Source: Cryomorphaceae bacterium (GTDB lineage: Bacteria > Bacteroidota > Bacteroidia > Flavobacteriales > Schleiferiaceae). From it: a stretch of DNA of 64,000 nucleotides. The DNA lies in assembly GCA_021298655.1 (NCBI GenBank), contig JAJTFK010000008.1, positions 1-64,000 of the forward strand, read 5' to 3'. Below the pieces are notes generated by a model. The model saw only the letters and a program-made list of their open reading frames with translations. It was not told the origin of the DNA and searched no databases. Below are positions 24,712 through 33,998 of the stretch, piece by piece. Each line of letters opens with the position of its first letter. The stretch's first letter is position 1. A program made the position numbers and the translations under genes.

Positions 24712-25584
24712 TCCGCCGACCAAGAGGCTGGGTCCGAGAAGAACCCGCATCCAGTATTTGGGCAGGTAATCCTGCAGGTTGAGCAACTGGGGTGCAGCAA
24801 AAACGGCGAGCATGCCGCTCGTTGACGCGTCGGGGTGCGCCACCCGCCAAACAATTGCCACCAAGATTCCGGACCACGATAGGTAAAGCCCTTGACGCTT
24901 CGTGCGCTTGGCCGAAACCGCGGCCCGAAGGGTTTGGGGTATGGCCACAAGCAACCAAAACAGCAGCACCCATTCCCCGGGACTGGGCCAAAACCACGCA
25001 AGCCGCGGCGCCAACGGCGCAATCCATGCGTAAAAGGACTGGGGGCCCGCAACCGTCCACTGGTAGGTCGCGATGGCGGCTGCCGGAACCATCCAGCCCA
25101 AAATGAGCTGAAGAAATCCGCGGCCCGAACGGCTGGTTCCCCAGCCTATGGCCCAAAGACTGACGATAATAAAGTAGGAAAAGCGCACATTCCACAGCAA
25201 AAGCAAGCCGGTAGCAAACCCAAGGTTGATTCTTCGCGTGAGTGCGCTCCGTTCGTCCGACGACATCTCGTAGGCCAAGGCCATCCAGGTCGCGGCGGCG
25301 AGCGCACCCCCAACGGTGTGCCACTGAAATCCCTGGCGCCCGCTGCTCAGCGCAAAAGCCGCTAGGAACCATAGCCATCCGTACAAGTAGTTCATTTTGA
25401 GGTAGCGGCTGCGGTAGACCAAAATGAAGTTGAAAAACCAGGCGGCAATGCCGGTTGCCGCCGCAAGCACCCAAGGAATGGGCTGAAGCATGAGGGTATT
25501 CAAGGCCACCGTGAGCAGGGCCGCCAGCAGAACCAAAACCACGGCGACCCCGGGGTGTGCGTTGCGAAAGAGAAGATTGGGCAT
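24688..25584 (-). CDS. DUF6427-family membrane protein
   Basis: A 298-residue polytopic inner-membrane protein with about ten hydrophobic segments and no soluble domain (start MPNLLFRNAHPGVAVV). It resembles the DUF6427 family of Bacteroidota, whose function is unknown. In flavobacteria DUF6427 usually sits beside a small DUF6341 protein and purD, and the same neighbours occur here. Its 3' end overlaps the convergent thioesterase gene by 24 nt. The ATG at 25584 was preferred over upstream codons because the upstream region holds a plus-strand promoter box. Confidence 0.8.
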   Translation of the reverse strand: MPNLLFRNAHPGVAVVLVLLAALLTVALNTLMLQPIPWVLAAATGIAAWFFNFILVYRSRYLKMNYLYGWLWFLAAFALSSGRQGFQWHTVGGALAAATWMALAYEMSSDERSALTRRINLGFATGLLLLWNVRFSYFIIVSLWAIGWGTSRSGRGFLQLILGWMVPAAAIATYQWTVAGPQSFYAWIAPLAPRLAWFWPSPGEWVLLFWLLVAIPQTLRAAVSAKRTKRQGLYLSWSGILVAIVWRVAHPDASTSGMLAVFAAPQLLNLQDYLPKYWMRVLLGPSLLVGGLLSVFLG

Positions 25585-25599
25585 TTGGTCGCGTTGGGT

Positions 25600-25607
25600 T
25601 ACCTTTG
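25600..25607 (+). promoter_or_regulatory. -7 box TACCTTTG of the DUF6341-like gene
   Basis: Exact TAnnTTTG match 22 nt upstream of the small gene's ATG, in the 45-nt divergent gap. Confidence 0.6.
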
Positions 25608-25629
25608 GGCATCTCAAAAGTACATTGCT

Positions 25630-25797
25630 ATGCCGCTGCGCTCCATTTTTGAAGGATTAGGTGATCTGTTTACGTGGACCTTTAAGGCCATGCCCTACAT
25701 CGGGCCGGCAGCCAATGTGGTTTTTTGGTCCATTATTGCGGGCGGAATTTTCTACTGGCTCCGCGAAATGAGCCGGCACGAAAAGCAGCAGGGATAA
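25630..25797 (+). CDS. DUF6341-like small membrane protein (55 aa)
   Basis: A 55-residue protein, MPLRSIFEGLGDLFTWTFKA at its start, one predicted membrane helix at about residues 24-44 (ANVVFWSIIAGGIFYWL), and a charged tail. It resembles DUF6341 proteins that accompany DUF6427 and purD in flavobacteria. Function unknown. Reality is supported by a -7 box, conserved neighbourhood and a clean gap of 4 nt to the convergent purD stop. Confidence 0.75.
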   Translation: MPLRSIFEGLGDLFTWTFKAMPYIGPAANVVFWSIIAGGIFYWLREMSRHEKQQG

Positions 25798-25801
25798 TTC
25801 C

Positions 25802-27094
25802 CTAGCTCTTGAGCGGCCAGCCGTAGATCGTACCGATGTCGCGGCGCACCTGCTTTCCCTCAAACGAAATTTGATCTACTCGAGCGTAGGCTCGCTGCTT
25901 GGCCTCTTCGGGTGTCGAGCCCAATCCGGTTACGGCAAGCACCCGGCCTCCGTTGGTCACCAAGCTACCGTCCCGTAGGGCGGTTCCCGAATGGAACAGC
26001 AAGCTGCCTTCGCTCGGCACATCGGCACCCGATACCTCCAAGCCCTTGGGGTAGGCGCCGGGGTAGCCCGGAGCCGTAAGCACCACCGTGACGGCCGATT
26101 CGCGCTTGACGGCTGCCGGTCGGGTGTTGACTTGGCCGCGGGCCGCGTCAATCAGGAGGGATAACAGGTCTTCGTCGATGCGCGGAAGCACCGCCTCGGT
26201 TTCGGGATCGCCCATGCGCACGTTGTACTCGATGACCTTGGGTCCGTCCGCGGTGAGCATCAGTCCGAAGAAAATAAATCCGCAGTAGGGAATCTCCTCT
26301 TCCTGAAGACCGTCGAGGGTCGGCTGAATGATTTCAGCATGCACCCGGCCGAGCACCTCAGGAGTTACGAAGGGCACGGGGCTGATGGCGCCCATTCCGC
26401 CCGTATTGGGTCCGGTTTGGCCCTCGCCCACCCGCTTGTAGTCGGTGGCTTGGGGCAGCAACACGTAGCGTTCGCCGTCGGTAACCACAAAAACCGAAAA
26501 CTCGGGGCCGGTCAGGTGCTCTTCGACCACCACGCGCTTGGATGCGTCGCCAAATTTGCCTTCGCCCAGCATGGCGTCCAGCTCCTTGAGGGCGTCCACG
26601 ACGTCGTCAAGAATGACCACGCCCTTGCCCGCCGCCAACCCGTCGGCCTTGAGTACGTAGGGACCGTCGTAGCTCAGCACATACATTTTTGCCGCTTCAA
26701 GTTCGTCCGCACCAAAGCTGCGGTATCCTGCGGTGGGAATGTCGTGCCGCATCATAAATGCCTTCGCGAAGTCCTTGGAACCCTCGAGCTGGGCCGCCTC
26801 GGCCTTGGGCCCGATGAAGTGGATGTGCTGCAGGTTGGGGTGCTCCGCAAAAAAGTCACCGAGCCCGTAAACCAGGGGTTCTTCGGGGCCAACCACCACA
26901 ATGTGGATGTCTTCGCGCACGCAGAAGTGAACGACGGCTTCGCGGTCGCGCCAGTCGAGGTCCACGCACGAAGCCAGACCGGCCAAGCCCGGATTTCCCG
27001 GTGCCACAAAAAGGTTCGAAAGAAGGGGACTTTGGGCGATGCTCCACGCAAAAGCGGATTCTCGGCCGCCCGAGCCAACGATCAGTACGTTCAT
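25802..27094 (-). CDS. purD: Phosphoribosylamine--glycine ligase
   Basis: GAR synthetase, the ATP-grasp enzyme that joins glycine to phosphoribosylamine in purine biosynthesis. The 430-residue product has the normal length. Visible landmarks are MNVLIVGSGGRESAFAW at the start (GSGGRE), the ATP-binding KADGLAAGKGVV near 145-156, GPEFSVFVV, and the catalytic-core FGLMLTADGPKVIEYNVRMGDPE region (EYNVRMGDPE near 285-294). The start ATG at 27094 follows GACCTTTG by 4 nt. It is transcribed alone, convergent with the small DUF6341-like gene. Confidence 0.97.
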   Translation of the reverse strand: MNVLIVGSGGRESAFAWSIAQSPLLSNLFVAPGNPGLAGLASCVDLDWRDREAVVHFCVREDIHIVVVGPEEPLVYGLGDFFAEHPNLQHIHFIGPKAEAAQLEGSKDFAKAFMMRHDIPTAGYRSFGADELEAAKMYVLSYDGPYVLKADGLAAGKGVVILDDVVDALKELDAMLGEGKFGDASKRVVVEEHLTGPEFSVFVVTDGERYVLLPQATDYKRVGEGQTGPNTGGMGAISPVPFVTPEVLGRVHAEIIQPTLDGLQEEEIPYCGFIFFGLMLTADGPKVIEYNVRMGDPETEAVLPRIDEDLLSLLIDAARGQVNTRPAAVKRESAVTVVLTAPGYPGAYPKGLEVSGADVPSEGSLLFHSGTALRDGSLVTNGGRVLAVTGLGSTPEEAKQRAYARVDQISFEGKQVRRDIGTIYGWPLKS

Positions 27095-27098
27095 GGGG

Positions 27099-27106
27099 CA
27101 AAGGTC
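27099..27106 (-). promoter_or_regulatory. -7-like box GACCTTTG of purD
   Basis: GACCTTTG (one mismatch to TAnnTTTG) with a 4-nt gap (CCCC) to the purD ATG, the same geometry as other leaderless candidates. Confidence 0.45.
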
Positions 27107-27194
27107 GGACGTCTTGGCGCAATACCCAACGGCCCCCCTGGCCCCGTTTTAGCGCCGTACACGGCCCGGAAATCGGGCACCGAGGCCTAGGTTA

Positions 27195-27209
27195 GTGTAG
27201 AATTTACAC
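27195..27209. promoter_or_regulatory. Dyad 1 upstream of susC: GTGTA-N5-TACAC
   Basis: Perfect 5-bp arms GTGTA and TACAC around GAATT. It shares the pattern nnGTA-N5-TACnn with dyad 3 at 27307-27321. Candidate operator of the PUL. Confidence 0.4.
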
Positions 27210-27270
27210 AGCATTTTTTTGGATTAAAAAACTGAATTACAGAATATTAAATACACGTTCGCAACCCGCG

Positions 27271-27286
27271 TACATTTAGCAATGTA
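27271..27286. promoter_or_regulatory. Dyad 2 upstream of susC: TACATT-N4-AATGTA
   Basis: Perfect 6-bp arms TACATT and AATGTA around TAGC, in the A+T-rich leader of the polysaccharide utilisation locus. Confidence 0.4.
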
Positions 27287-27305
27287 AAGTATATTGCAGC
27301 AATTA

Positions 27306-27322
27306 ATGGTACATTTTACCAT
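27306..27322. promoter_or_regulatory. Dyad 3 upstream of susC: ATGGTA-N5-TACCAT
   Basis: Perfect 6-bp arms ATGGTA and TACCAT around CATTT, ending 14 nt before the susC ATG. Its position near the start fits a repressor site. The 27187-27336 leader is strikingly A+T-rich against its surroundings. Confidence 0.45.
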
Positions 27323-27336
27323 AAGATAAAAAGCTC

Positions 27337-30300
27337 ATGATAAAGCGCATTATTCGTTTCGCCGCCGCCGCGGTGCTGCTGACCGCCCAATCGGCTTGGG
27401 GTCAGACCTCAAGTATTCAAGGAAGCGTGGTCGAGGCCGGGGATGGCAGCCCCATTCCCAATGCCGTGGTGCTGTCCGCGGGATCGGGTAGCGTCCTGGG
27501 GAGTACCGACGGCCAGGGCAAGTTCAGCGTGCGCGCCGCCGAGGGAAGCGCACTGAAGTTCCGCGCCCCAGGCTATTCAGAGGCCACGGCGCCCGCTCGA
27601 GACGGTATGCGCGTGGCGCTCCGTGCTGAAGTTACCGAGCTCGACGAAATCGTGGTCGTGGGCTTCGGTACCCAGAAAAAAAGCAACGTAACGGGCTCCA
27701 TTGCCCAAGTCAAGGCCAAGGACCTCGAAAACATGAGCCTGTTCCGCGTGGAGCAAGCGCTTCAGGGTCGCACAGCGGGGGTTCAGATTACCCAGAATTC
27801 GGGCCAACCCGGCGCAGGCAGTGTGGTGCGTATTCGCGGTACGGCGTCCATTAACGGTTCCGACCCGCTGTACGTGGTAGACGGCGTCGTGATCGGCGGC
27901 GGCATCGACTACCTGAATCCGAACGACATTGAAACGATTGAAGTACTTAAGGACGCGGCTTCGGCGGCAATTTATGGGGCGCGCGGCGCCAACGGCGTCA
28001 TCATCGTGACGACCAAAAGCGGCAAGGGCGCCGGAGGCCAGATGAACGTCAGCGTTTCGGCCTACCAAGGCATTCAAAATCCCTGGAGAAAGGTGTCCAC
28101 GCTCAACGCAACGGAGTACGCCACGCTTCAAAACGAAATGGCCGGGGCTGCGGGTCAAGCCATTCCCTACCTGAATCCGCGCGCGCTGGGCGAGGGTACG
28201 GACTGGCAAGACGCGGTGTTCAACCGCAACGCGCCCGTTCAGTCACTGGACGTGAGCATGTCGCAGAGCAGCAAGGAAGGCAGCTACTTCGCCTCGGTTG
28301 GCCGCTACCGCCAAGAAGGTATTGTGGCGCCCGGGCGTTCGAATTTTGAGCGCATTTCGGCCCGCCTCAACACGACCAATCAGGTGCACCGGGCCATTAA
28401 AGTGGGCATGAGCACCGCCTTCACACACAACACGAGCCAGTCGGTCGCCGAAAACACCGAGTTTGGATCGCCGCTGGGCCGTGCGCTCAACATGGACCCC
28501 ATTACGCCGGTTTACGAAACCAATCCGCTGCTGCTGAGCCAATCGCCCTACACGGTGGGCGGGGCATTGCGCGGAAACCTGGTTCGCGACGCGGGCGGCA
28601 TTTACGCCATTTCGCCGCGCGTAACGAGCGAAGTGGTGAACCCGGTTGCGGCGCTGCTGACCAACACCAACGTGGGCTGGTCCGACAAGCTGGTCCACCA
28701 GTCCTACGCTGAGGCCAAACTGGCCGAAGGCCTAACCGCCCGAACGAGCATGGGCATTGACCTCGCGTTTTATGGCGGCAACGGCTTCGTTCCGTCCTAC
28801 TACCTCAATGCGACCAACTTCTTGGATACCAACTTGGTAACCCAAAATTTCAACCGCGCCTTTTCGTGGATGTGGGACAACACCATTGCCTACACCAAGG
28901 ACTTTGGCGCGCACCACATCGATGGGGTAGTTGGCCACTCGGCGCAGGCGGTGAACGGCAGCTTTATGGGCGGCAGCAAGCGCGACGTGCCGACGGACCA
29001 GTTTGGTTTTGCCACGATTAGCTACGCACGCAACGCCGAATCGGAGCGCGTTTACGGCGGAAAATGGGAACGCTACGCCATTGAGTCCTACTTCGGACGC
29101 GTCAACTACGACTACGACGACCGCTTCTTGGCCACCGTGATTTTGCGCGCCGACGCGTCGAGCCGATTCGGACCCAACTACCGATGGGGCTACTTCCCGT
29201 CGATTTCGACGGGCTGGAACCTGCACAAGGAGGCCTGGTGGAATTCCGACCTGATCACGAGCATGAAAATCCGCGCGGGATACGGCATGAGCGGCAACGA
29301 CGCCGCCGGTTCGCTGGAGTACGCGGCCACCATTTCGGGTGGACGCAACTACAGCTTCGGCTACAACGAGTTCATGCAAAACGGAACGTCTCCAAGCCAA
29401 ATCGCCAACCCCGACCTGCGTTGGGAGCGGGTGGGCCAGGCCAACGTCGGAGCCGACGTGCGCTGGGGTAAGTACCTGTACACCAATGTGGATTTGTACC
29501 ACCGCGCCACCTACGACATGAAGACCCGACCGGTACTGCCCGACTACATTGGCAACAACGCGCCGACCGCCAACGTGGGCCGAATGCTGAATATGGGCCT
29601 TGACCTCGAGGCGGGCTACGAGCGCAGCTTCAACCCCACCCGCAGCATTCGGGTTGCCGGCAACGTGAGCTTCCTGCGCAACGAAGTAGTGTACCTCGGC
29701 AACGACGGCGGCTACCTCCCGGGGCAGCGCTGGGGTCCGCAAGGTCTTGAAATCACGCGCATTCAAGAAGGTTTGCCGATCGGCTACTTCTTTGGATACC
29801 TTACTAATGGGGTGTTCCAGAACTCGGGCGAGGTTACGGCCCACGCCAACGCCGAAGGCGACCTGCTTCAGCCCGACGCAGTGGCCGGAGACTTCCGCTT
29901 TGTCGACGTCAACGGCGACGGCAAGCTCAACGCCGACGACCGAACCTACTTGGGCAACCCAACCCCCGATGTCACGTTTGGCGCCACGCTCAACGCCCGC
30001 TGGGGCGGATTTGACGCCGTAGTCTTCCTGCAGGGCGTAGCCGGTAACCAGATCTACAATGCCACACGCCGCTACGACTTGCCGACGGCGAACCTCAACG
30101 GGTCCGCCCTGGACCGCTGGACCGGCGAGGGAAGCACCAACGACTACGCCCGCCTGACCGCGCTGGACAAAAACATGAACTTCGCCCGCAGCTCGAATTT
30201 TTACGTCGAGGACGGCAGCTTTCTTCGCGTGAAAACCGCGCAGTTGGGCTACACGCTTCCGGAAGGCCTGGCAGCCAAGCTCGGCCTCAAGCGCACCCGA

Positions 30301-30444
30301 CTGTACTACTCGGGGAACAACCTGCTTACGCTGACCAAGTACCGCGGCTTTGATCCCGAAATCGGCAACGGTTTTGGCGTGGACCGGGGCATTTACCCAC
30401 AAGCTCGCATGCACAGTATCGGATTTTCAACCTCTTTGAACTAA
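27337..30444 (+). CDS. SusC/RagA-family TonB-linked outer-membrane protein
   Basis: The 1035-residue glycan importer of the PUL. Signal peptide MIKRIIRFAAAAVLLTAQSAWG, a CarboxypepD_reg-like domain (about 25-90), the SusC signature EIVVVGFGTQKKSNVTGSIA around 105-124 (VVGFGTQKK), the plug domain with VDGVVIGGGIDYLNPNDIE near 188-206 and IEVLKDAASAAIYGARGANG (AIYGARGANGVI), and a large barrel to the C-terminus. It forms a pedal-bin complex with the SusD lipoprotein encoded next; the stop and the susD ATG overlap (TAATG). Substrate is inferred from the downstream GH16 and GH3 genes: oligosaccharides of beta-1,3-glucan. Confidence 0.95.
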   Translation: MIKRIIRFAAAAVLLTAQSAWGQTSSIQGSVVEAGDGSPIPNAVVLSAGSGSVLGSTDGQGKFSVRAAEGSALKFRAPGYSEATAPARDGMRVALRAEVTELDEIVVVGFGTQKKSNVTGSIAQVKAKDLENMSLFRVEQALQGRTAGVQITQNSGQPGAGSVVRIRGTASINGSDPLYVVDGVVIGGGIDYLNPNDIETIEVLKDAASAAIYGARGANGVIIVTTKSGKGAGGQMNVSVSAYQGIQNPWRKVSTLNATEYATLQNEMAGAAGQAIPYLNPRALGEGTDWQDAVFNRNAPVQSLDVSMSQSSKEGSYFASVGRYRQEGIVAPGRSNFERISARLNTTNQVHRAIKVGMSTAFTHNTSQSVAENTEFGSPLGRALNMDPITPVYETNPLLLSQSPYTVGGALRGNLVRDAGGIYAISPRVTSEVVNPVAALLTNTNVGWSDKLVHQSYAEAKLAEGLTARTSMGIDLAFYGGNGFVPSYYLNATNFLDTNLVTQNFNRAFSWMWDNTIAYTKDFGAHHIDGVVGHSAQAVNGSFMGGSKRDVPTDQFGFATISYARNAESERVYGGKWERYAIESYFGRVNYDYDDRFLATVILRADASSRFGPNYRWGYFPSISTGWNLHKEAWWNSDLITSMKIRAGYGMSGNDAAGSLEYAATISGGRNYSFGYNEFMQNGTSPSQIANPDLRWERVGQANVGADVRWGKYLYTNVDLYHRATYDMKTRPVLPDYIGNNAPTANVGRMLNMGLDLEAGYERSFNPTRSIRVAGNVSFLRNEVVYLGNDGGYLPGQRWGPQGLEITRIQEGLPIGYFFGYLTNGVFQNSGEVTAHANAEGDLLQPDAVAGDFRFVDVNGDGKLNADDRTYLGNPTPDVTFGATLNARWGGFDAVVFLQGVAGNQIYNATRRYDLPTANLNGSALDRWTGEGSTNDYARLTALDKNMNFARSSNFYVEDGSFLRVKTAQLGYTLPEGLAAKLGLKRTRLYYSGNNLLTLTKYRGFDPEIGNGFGVDRGIYPQARMHSIGFSTSLN

Positions 30445-31934
30445 TGAAGGCGCTTCACCTCTCCCTGTTCGCCGCGGGAACGCTGGCCCTAGCCAGCTGC
30501 GGCAAAGATTTCCTAAACGTCGACCCCATTGGGCGCGAACTCGAAATCAACTACTACCAAAATCCGGGTCAAGCTTATGAAGCGCTGGTAAGCGTGTACG
30601 ACGTGCTGCAGTGGAACGATCAGACGGGCTTTTCCATCATGTACCTGCTGCAAACCGTGGCTTCGGACGACGCCCATGCCGGAGGAAGCGACGCCAGCGA
30701 CCAGCCCGCGTTCGTCGCCTACGACAACTTCTCGTTGACGCCCAACTTGGGTCCCCAAGCCGGACTTTGGCGCAAGAACTACCGCGGGGTATACCGGGCC
30801 AACTTGTTTCTCGAGAAAATTCAAAACGTTCCCGGAACCAGCGACGAATTTGTGCGCCGAACCAGCGCAGAAGCCAAGTTCCTGCGCGCCTACTTCTACC
30901 TTGACCTGCTCCGCTTGTTCGGAAAGGTGCCCTTGATTACCAAAACCTTGAGTCCCTCGGAATACTACGAGGTCACCATGGCGACGCCCGAAGCGGTTTT
31001 TGCCCAAATTGAGGCCGACCTGCTCGCGGCCATTCCGGACCTTCCGCTGAGCGTTGGGGGTTCCGAAAAAGGTCGCGTGACCCAGGGCGCCGCCAAGGCG
31101 CTTTTGGCCCGCGGCTACCTCTACATGAACGTCAAAATGGACCAAGTCGCCCAGCTCAGCGAAGAAGTGATTCAGTCCAACGTCTACTCCTTGACGCCCA
31201 ACTTCGCCGACATCTTTACCCGCGCCAACGAGCACGGTCCCGAGAGCGTATTTGAAATTGCGTACAGCGAAAACTCCACCGTGGGTTGGGAAGTATTTGG
31301 AAGCGGATATGGTGAGGGCAACGTAGGTGTGCAATTCTGTGGAATGCGCGACTTCGACGGTCCCGTTTACTCGCCCGGATGGGGTTTTGCGCCCGTGAGC
31401 CAGGAGCTGTACGATGCCATGGCCGGCGATCCCCGCAGGCCCTTCACGATCATCAACGCCGACTCGCTGGCGGGCTCCAGCTACAGCCCGGGCTACCAAA
31501 ATACCGGCTACTTCATGTACAAGTACGCGCCCCGCAAGGACGCGCTTTCGCCCGACGGCGAACCCGCCCTGAACTGGGGCACCAACGTGCGCGTGATTCG
31601 CTACGCCGACGTGCTGCTGATGGCCGCCGAAGGCCTGGCGCGGAGTGGGGGTAGCGAGGCCACCGCCCGCGGGTACCTGAACCAGGTTCGCCAGCGTGCG
31701 GGGCTCCAGCCCATCCAGGCCAGCGGCTCCGCCCTGATCGACGCGATTGCCACTGAGCGCCGACTCGAGCTGGCTACCGAAGGACACCGCTTTTTTGACT
31801 TGGTCCGCACCGGTAAAGCCGCCCAGGTATTGGGCGCCAAGGGCTTTGTTGCCAACAAGCACGAGTGGCTTCCCATTCCGCAAACCGAAATCGACGCCGC
31901 CCAAGGCGCCCTAACGCAAAACCCGAACTACTGA
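30444..31934 (+). CDS. RagB/SusD-family glycan-binding lipoprotein
   Basis: A 496-residue surface lipoprotein, lipobox LASC (Cys19), that captures oligosaccharides and caps the SusC barrel. Sequence landmarks are FLNVDPIGRELE near the mature N-terminus, the tetratricopeptide-like helical core, and the C-terminal RERRLELATEGHRFFDLVR-like stretch, here TERRLELATEGHRFFDL. The gene overlaps susC by one base and the next lipoprotein gene by one base (TGATG), so translation of the first four PUL genes is probably coupled. Confidence 0.95.
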   Translation: MKALHLSLFAAGTLALASCGKDFLNVDPIGRELEINYYQNPGQAYEALVSVYDVLQWNDQTGFSIMYLLQTVASDDAHAGGSDASDQPAFVAYDNFSLTPNLGPQAGLWRKNYRGVYRANLFLEKIQNVPGTSDEFVRRTSAEAKFLRAYFYLDLLRLFGKVPLITKTLSPSEYYEVTMATPEAVFAQIEADLLAAIPDLPLSVGGSEKGRVTQGAAKALLARGYLYMNVKMDQVAQLSEEVIQSNVYSLTPNFADIFTRANEHGPESVFEIAYSENSTVGWEVFGSGYGEGNVGVQFCGMRDFDGPVYSPGWGFAPVSQELYDAMAGDPRRPFTIINADSLAGSSYSPGYQNTGYFMYKYAPRKDALSPDGEPALNWGTNVRVIRYADVLLMAAEGLARSGGSEATARGYLNQVRQRAGLQPIQASGSALIDAIATERRLELATEGHRFFDLVRTGKAAQVLGAKGFVANKHEWLPIPQTEIDAAQGALTQNPNY

Positions 31935-32821
31935 TGAAGGCACTTGTTCGTTCCCTGACGCTGGCGGCCCTCGCGCTGCTCGCCGCCTGCCAACCCTACG
32001 AGGGCGGCAAAACGCCGCTGGGCGATTTGCCCACTGCATCGTTTACCGTCAACATGGTGGATTCCAACACCGTGCAGCTGGTGAGCACCGCAACCGGAGA
32101 CCCCTTTATGTACCGCTGGGAGGTTTCCAACGGAGCCCTCGCCGAAGGCCAGGAGGCGACCATTACCCTTTCGCGCGCCGGAACCTACACGGTGAAGCAC
32201 TTCGTCTTCAACCAAGGCGGAATGGCCGTGGACTCCGCCCAAGTGGTGATTTACCGCGACGCGGCGCCCCCCTGTACCGGACTGGTTGAGTTCCTGACCG
32301 GCTGCACCGAGCGCACGTGGAAGCTTGCGCCCATAGCGGGTTCACTTTGGGTTGGCCCCCCCGACGGCAGCCAGACCTGGTGGGCCATTGGCGCCACGGC
32401 GGCAACCGACCGCCCCTGCATGTACAACGACGAATGGGTATTCCGCGCCGACGGAACCGTGGACTACGACACCAAGGGCGATATCTGGGCAGAAACCTAC
32501 ATGGGCGTTTCAACCGACGGCTGCCATCCCGAGAGCGTACTGACCGGCGCCAAAGCAGCCTGGGGCAGTGGAACCCATGCCTTCTCCCTGATTCCCGCGG
32601 GCGGTGCCGTGACGCGCGACCAGCTCAAGATGGAGGGCTTAGGGGCCTTTATTGGCCTTCCCAAGGCGGCGAACGGCGGCGAAGTGTTTGCGCCGATTAA
32701 CTCGATTACGTACGACATCCTGTGGACCAGCGAAGACGCCGCCACCGGGGTGCGCAGCATGGAAATCGAAGTCAACTGGGGCACCGGACTCTGGCGCTTC
32801 ACCCTAAGGTCTAATCCCTAA
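31934..32821 (+). CDS. PKD-containing surface lipoprotein (SusE/F-like position)
   Basis: A 295-residue lipoprotein, lipobox LAAC (Cys19). Residues about 35-115 look like a PKD/Ig-like domain (TASFTVNMVDSNTVQLV, YRWEVSNG). The remainder is a beta-rich region starting CTGLVEFLTGCTERTWKLAP that resembles glycan-binding lipoproteins often encoded after susD. It has several aromatic clusters (TWWAIG, WAETYMG) but no catalytic signature. By position it likely binds laminarin-type glycans at the surface; not proven. Coupled to susD (TGATG) and to the GH16 gene (TAATGG). Confidence 0.75.
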   Translation: MKALVRSLTLAALALLAACQPYEGGKTPLGDLPTASFTVNMVDSNTVQLVSTATGDPFMYRWEVSNGALAEGQEATITLSRAGTYTVKHFVFNQGGMAVDSAQVVIYRDAAPPCTGLVEFLTGCTERTWKLAPIAGSLWVGPPDGSQTWWAIGATAATDRPCMYNDEWVFRADGTVDYDTKGDIWAETYMGVSTDGCHPESVLTGAKAAWGSGTHAFSLIPAGGAVTRDQLKMEGLGAFIGLPKAANGGEVFAPINSITYDILWTSEDAATGVRSMEIEVNWGTGLWRFTLRSNP

Positions 32822-33963
32822 TGGCTCGCTGGATGCTGCTTAGCGCACTTGCTTTGGTCGCCTGTGGAACAGCAGAGGTTCCCTACCTGGTCGCGGACGA
32901 CGTGCGGCTGGACGAGGGCAATGCGACCCTGGTGCGCACGCTGAATGTCGAATTAAGTGAGCCCGCTCCGCGCGCAACGTCCGCCCGGGTCGAGTTTATT
33001 GGCCAAACGGCCACCGCGGGCGAGGATTTCTCGGCCTATTCGGGGACGGTCACCTGGCCCAAAGGCGAAAAAGTCGCCGCCGTTAGCCTCGAGGTGCGCG
33101 GAGACAGCAGCTACGAACCCGACGAAACGCTCTGGGTATCCTTCTCACAACCCGAGCACGTGCTGCTGCCCAATCCCTTTTTCACGGTTACGCTCGAGAA
33201 CGACGACCCCTACTCGGGGTCCGACAGCGGCTACGTCACGCCGACGAGCTACCCCGGTTATTCGCTGGTTTGGGCCGAGGAATTCGAGGGATCTGCGCTC
33301 AGCAGCGCCCACTGGAACTACGAAACCGGGGCCACGGGCTGGGGCAACAACGAGCTGCAGTTTTACCGCAACGACCCAGGTAACGTGCGCGTCGAAAACG
33401 GGCGAATGATCATTACCGCCCGCAAGGAGCAGTTCGGCGGCGCCGAATACACGTCGGCACGAGTGACCACCAAGGGTAAAAAAGAGTTTCAGTACGGACG
33501 CATCGACATCCGCGCCAAACTGCCTAAAGGCCAAGGAATTTGGCCCGCGCTGTGGATGCTTGGGGGCAACATCAGCCAAGTGGGCTGGCCCGTTTGCGGC
33601 GAAACCGACATCATGGAGCTCATCGGCCACCAGCCCAACAAGGTTCACGGAACCGCGCACTGGGGGGCCGCGCCGCCAAGCACCTACCGCACCGGTACCT
33701 ACACCCTGAGTCAGGGCGATTTTTCGCAGGAGTACCACGTGTTTAGCCTGATCTGGGTCGAAAACTCAATGCAGTTCTTGGTGGACGACCAGCTGTACCA
33801 CACCGTGAACGTGGGCCACGTGAGCCCGGCTACCTACCGCCACAACGCGCCCTTCTTCTTCATCGCCAACGTGGCGGTGGGCGGAAACTGGCCCGGGTCG
33901 CCCGACGCGAGCACCGTTTTTCCGCAATCCATGTACGTCGACTACATCCGCGTATTTCAGTAA
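32821..33963 (+). CDS. GH16 endo-beta-1,3-glucanase (laminarinase-like) lipoprotein with Calx-beta domain
   Basis: A 380-residue lipoprotein (lipobox LVAC, Cys15). Residues about 25-127 form a Calx-beta-like domain (ATAGEDFSAYSGTVTWPKGE as EDFSAYSGTVTW, ending VTLENDD). Residues about 148-380 are a GH16 domain with the catalytic motif ETDIME at 261-266 (nucleophile Glu261, acid/base Glu266), preceded by WPALWMLG and followed by GTAHWG. The extra residue in ExDxxE and WPALWMLG are typical of laminarinases and lichenases. As a surface enzyme it would cut beta-1,3-glucan for import by SusCD. Confidence 0.92.
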   Translation: MARWMLLSALALVACGTAEVPYLVADDVRLDEGNATLVRTLNVELSEPAPRATSARVEFIGQTATAGEDFSAYSGTVTWPKGEKVAAVSLEVRGDSSYEPDETLWVSFSQPEHVLLPNPFFTVTLENDDPYSGSDSGYVTPTSYPGYSLVWAEEFEGSALSSAHWNYETGATGWGNNELQFYRNDPGNVRVENGRMIITARKEQFGGAEYTSARVTTKGKKEFQYGRIDIRAKLPKGQGIWPALWMLGGNISQVGWPVCGETDIMELIGHQPNKVHGTAHWGAAPPSTYRTGTYTLSQGDFSQEYHVFSLIWVENSMQFLVDDQLYHTVNVGHVSPATYRHNAPFFFIANVAVGGNWPGSPDASTVFPQSMYVDYIRVFQ

Positions 33964-33998
33964 CCGATAACTATCCTTTTTTTTAATTCTAACTAACT

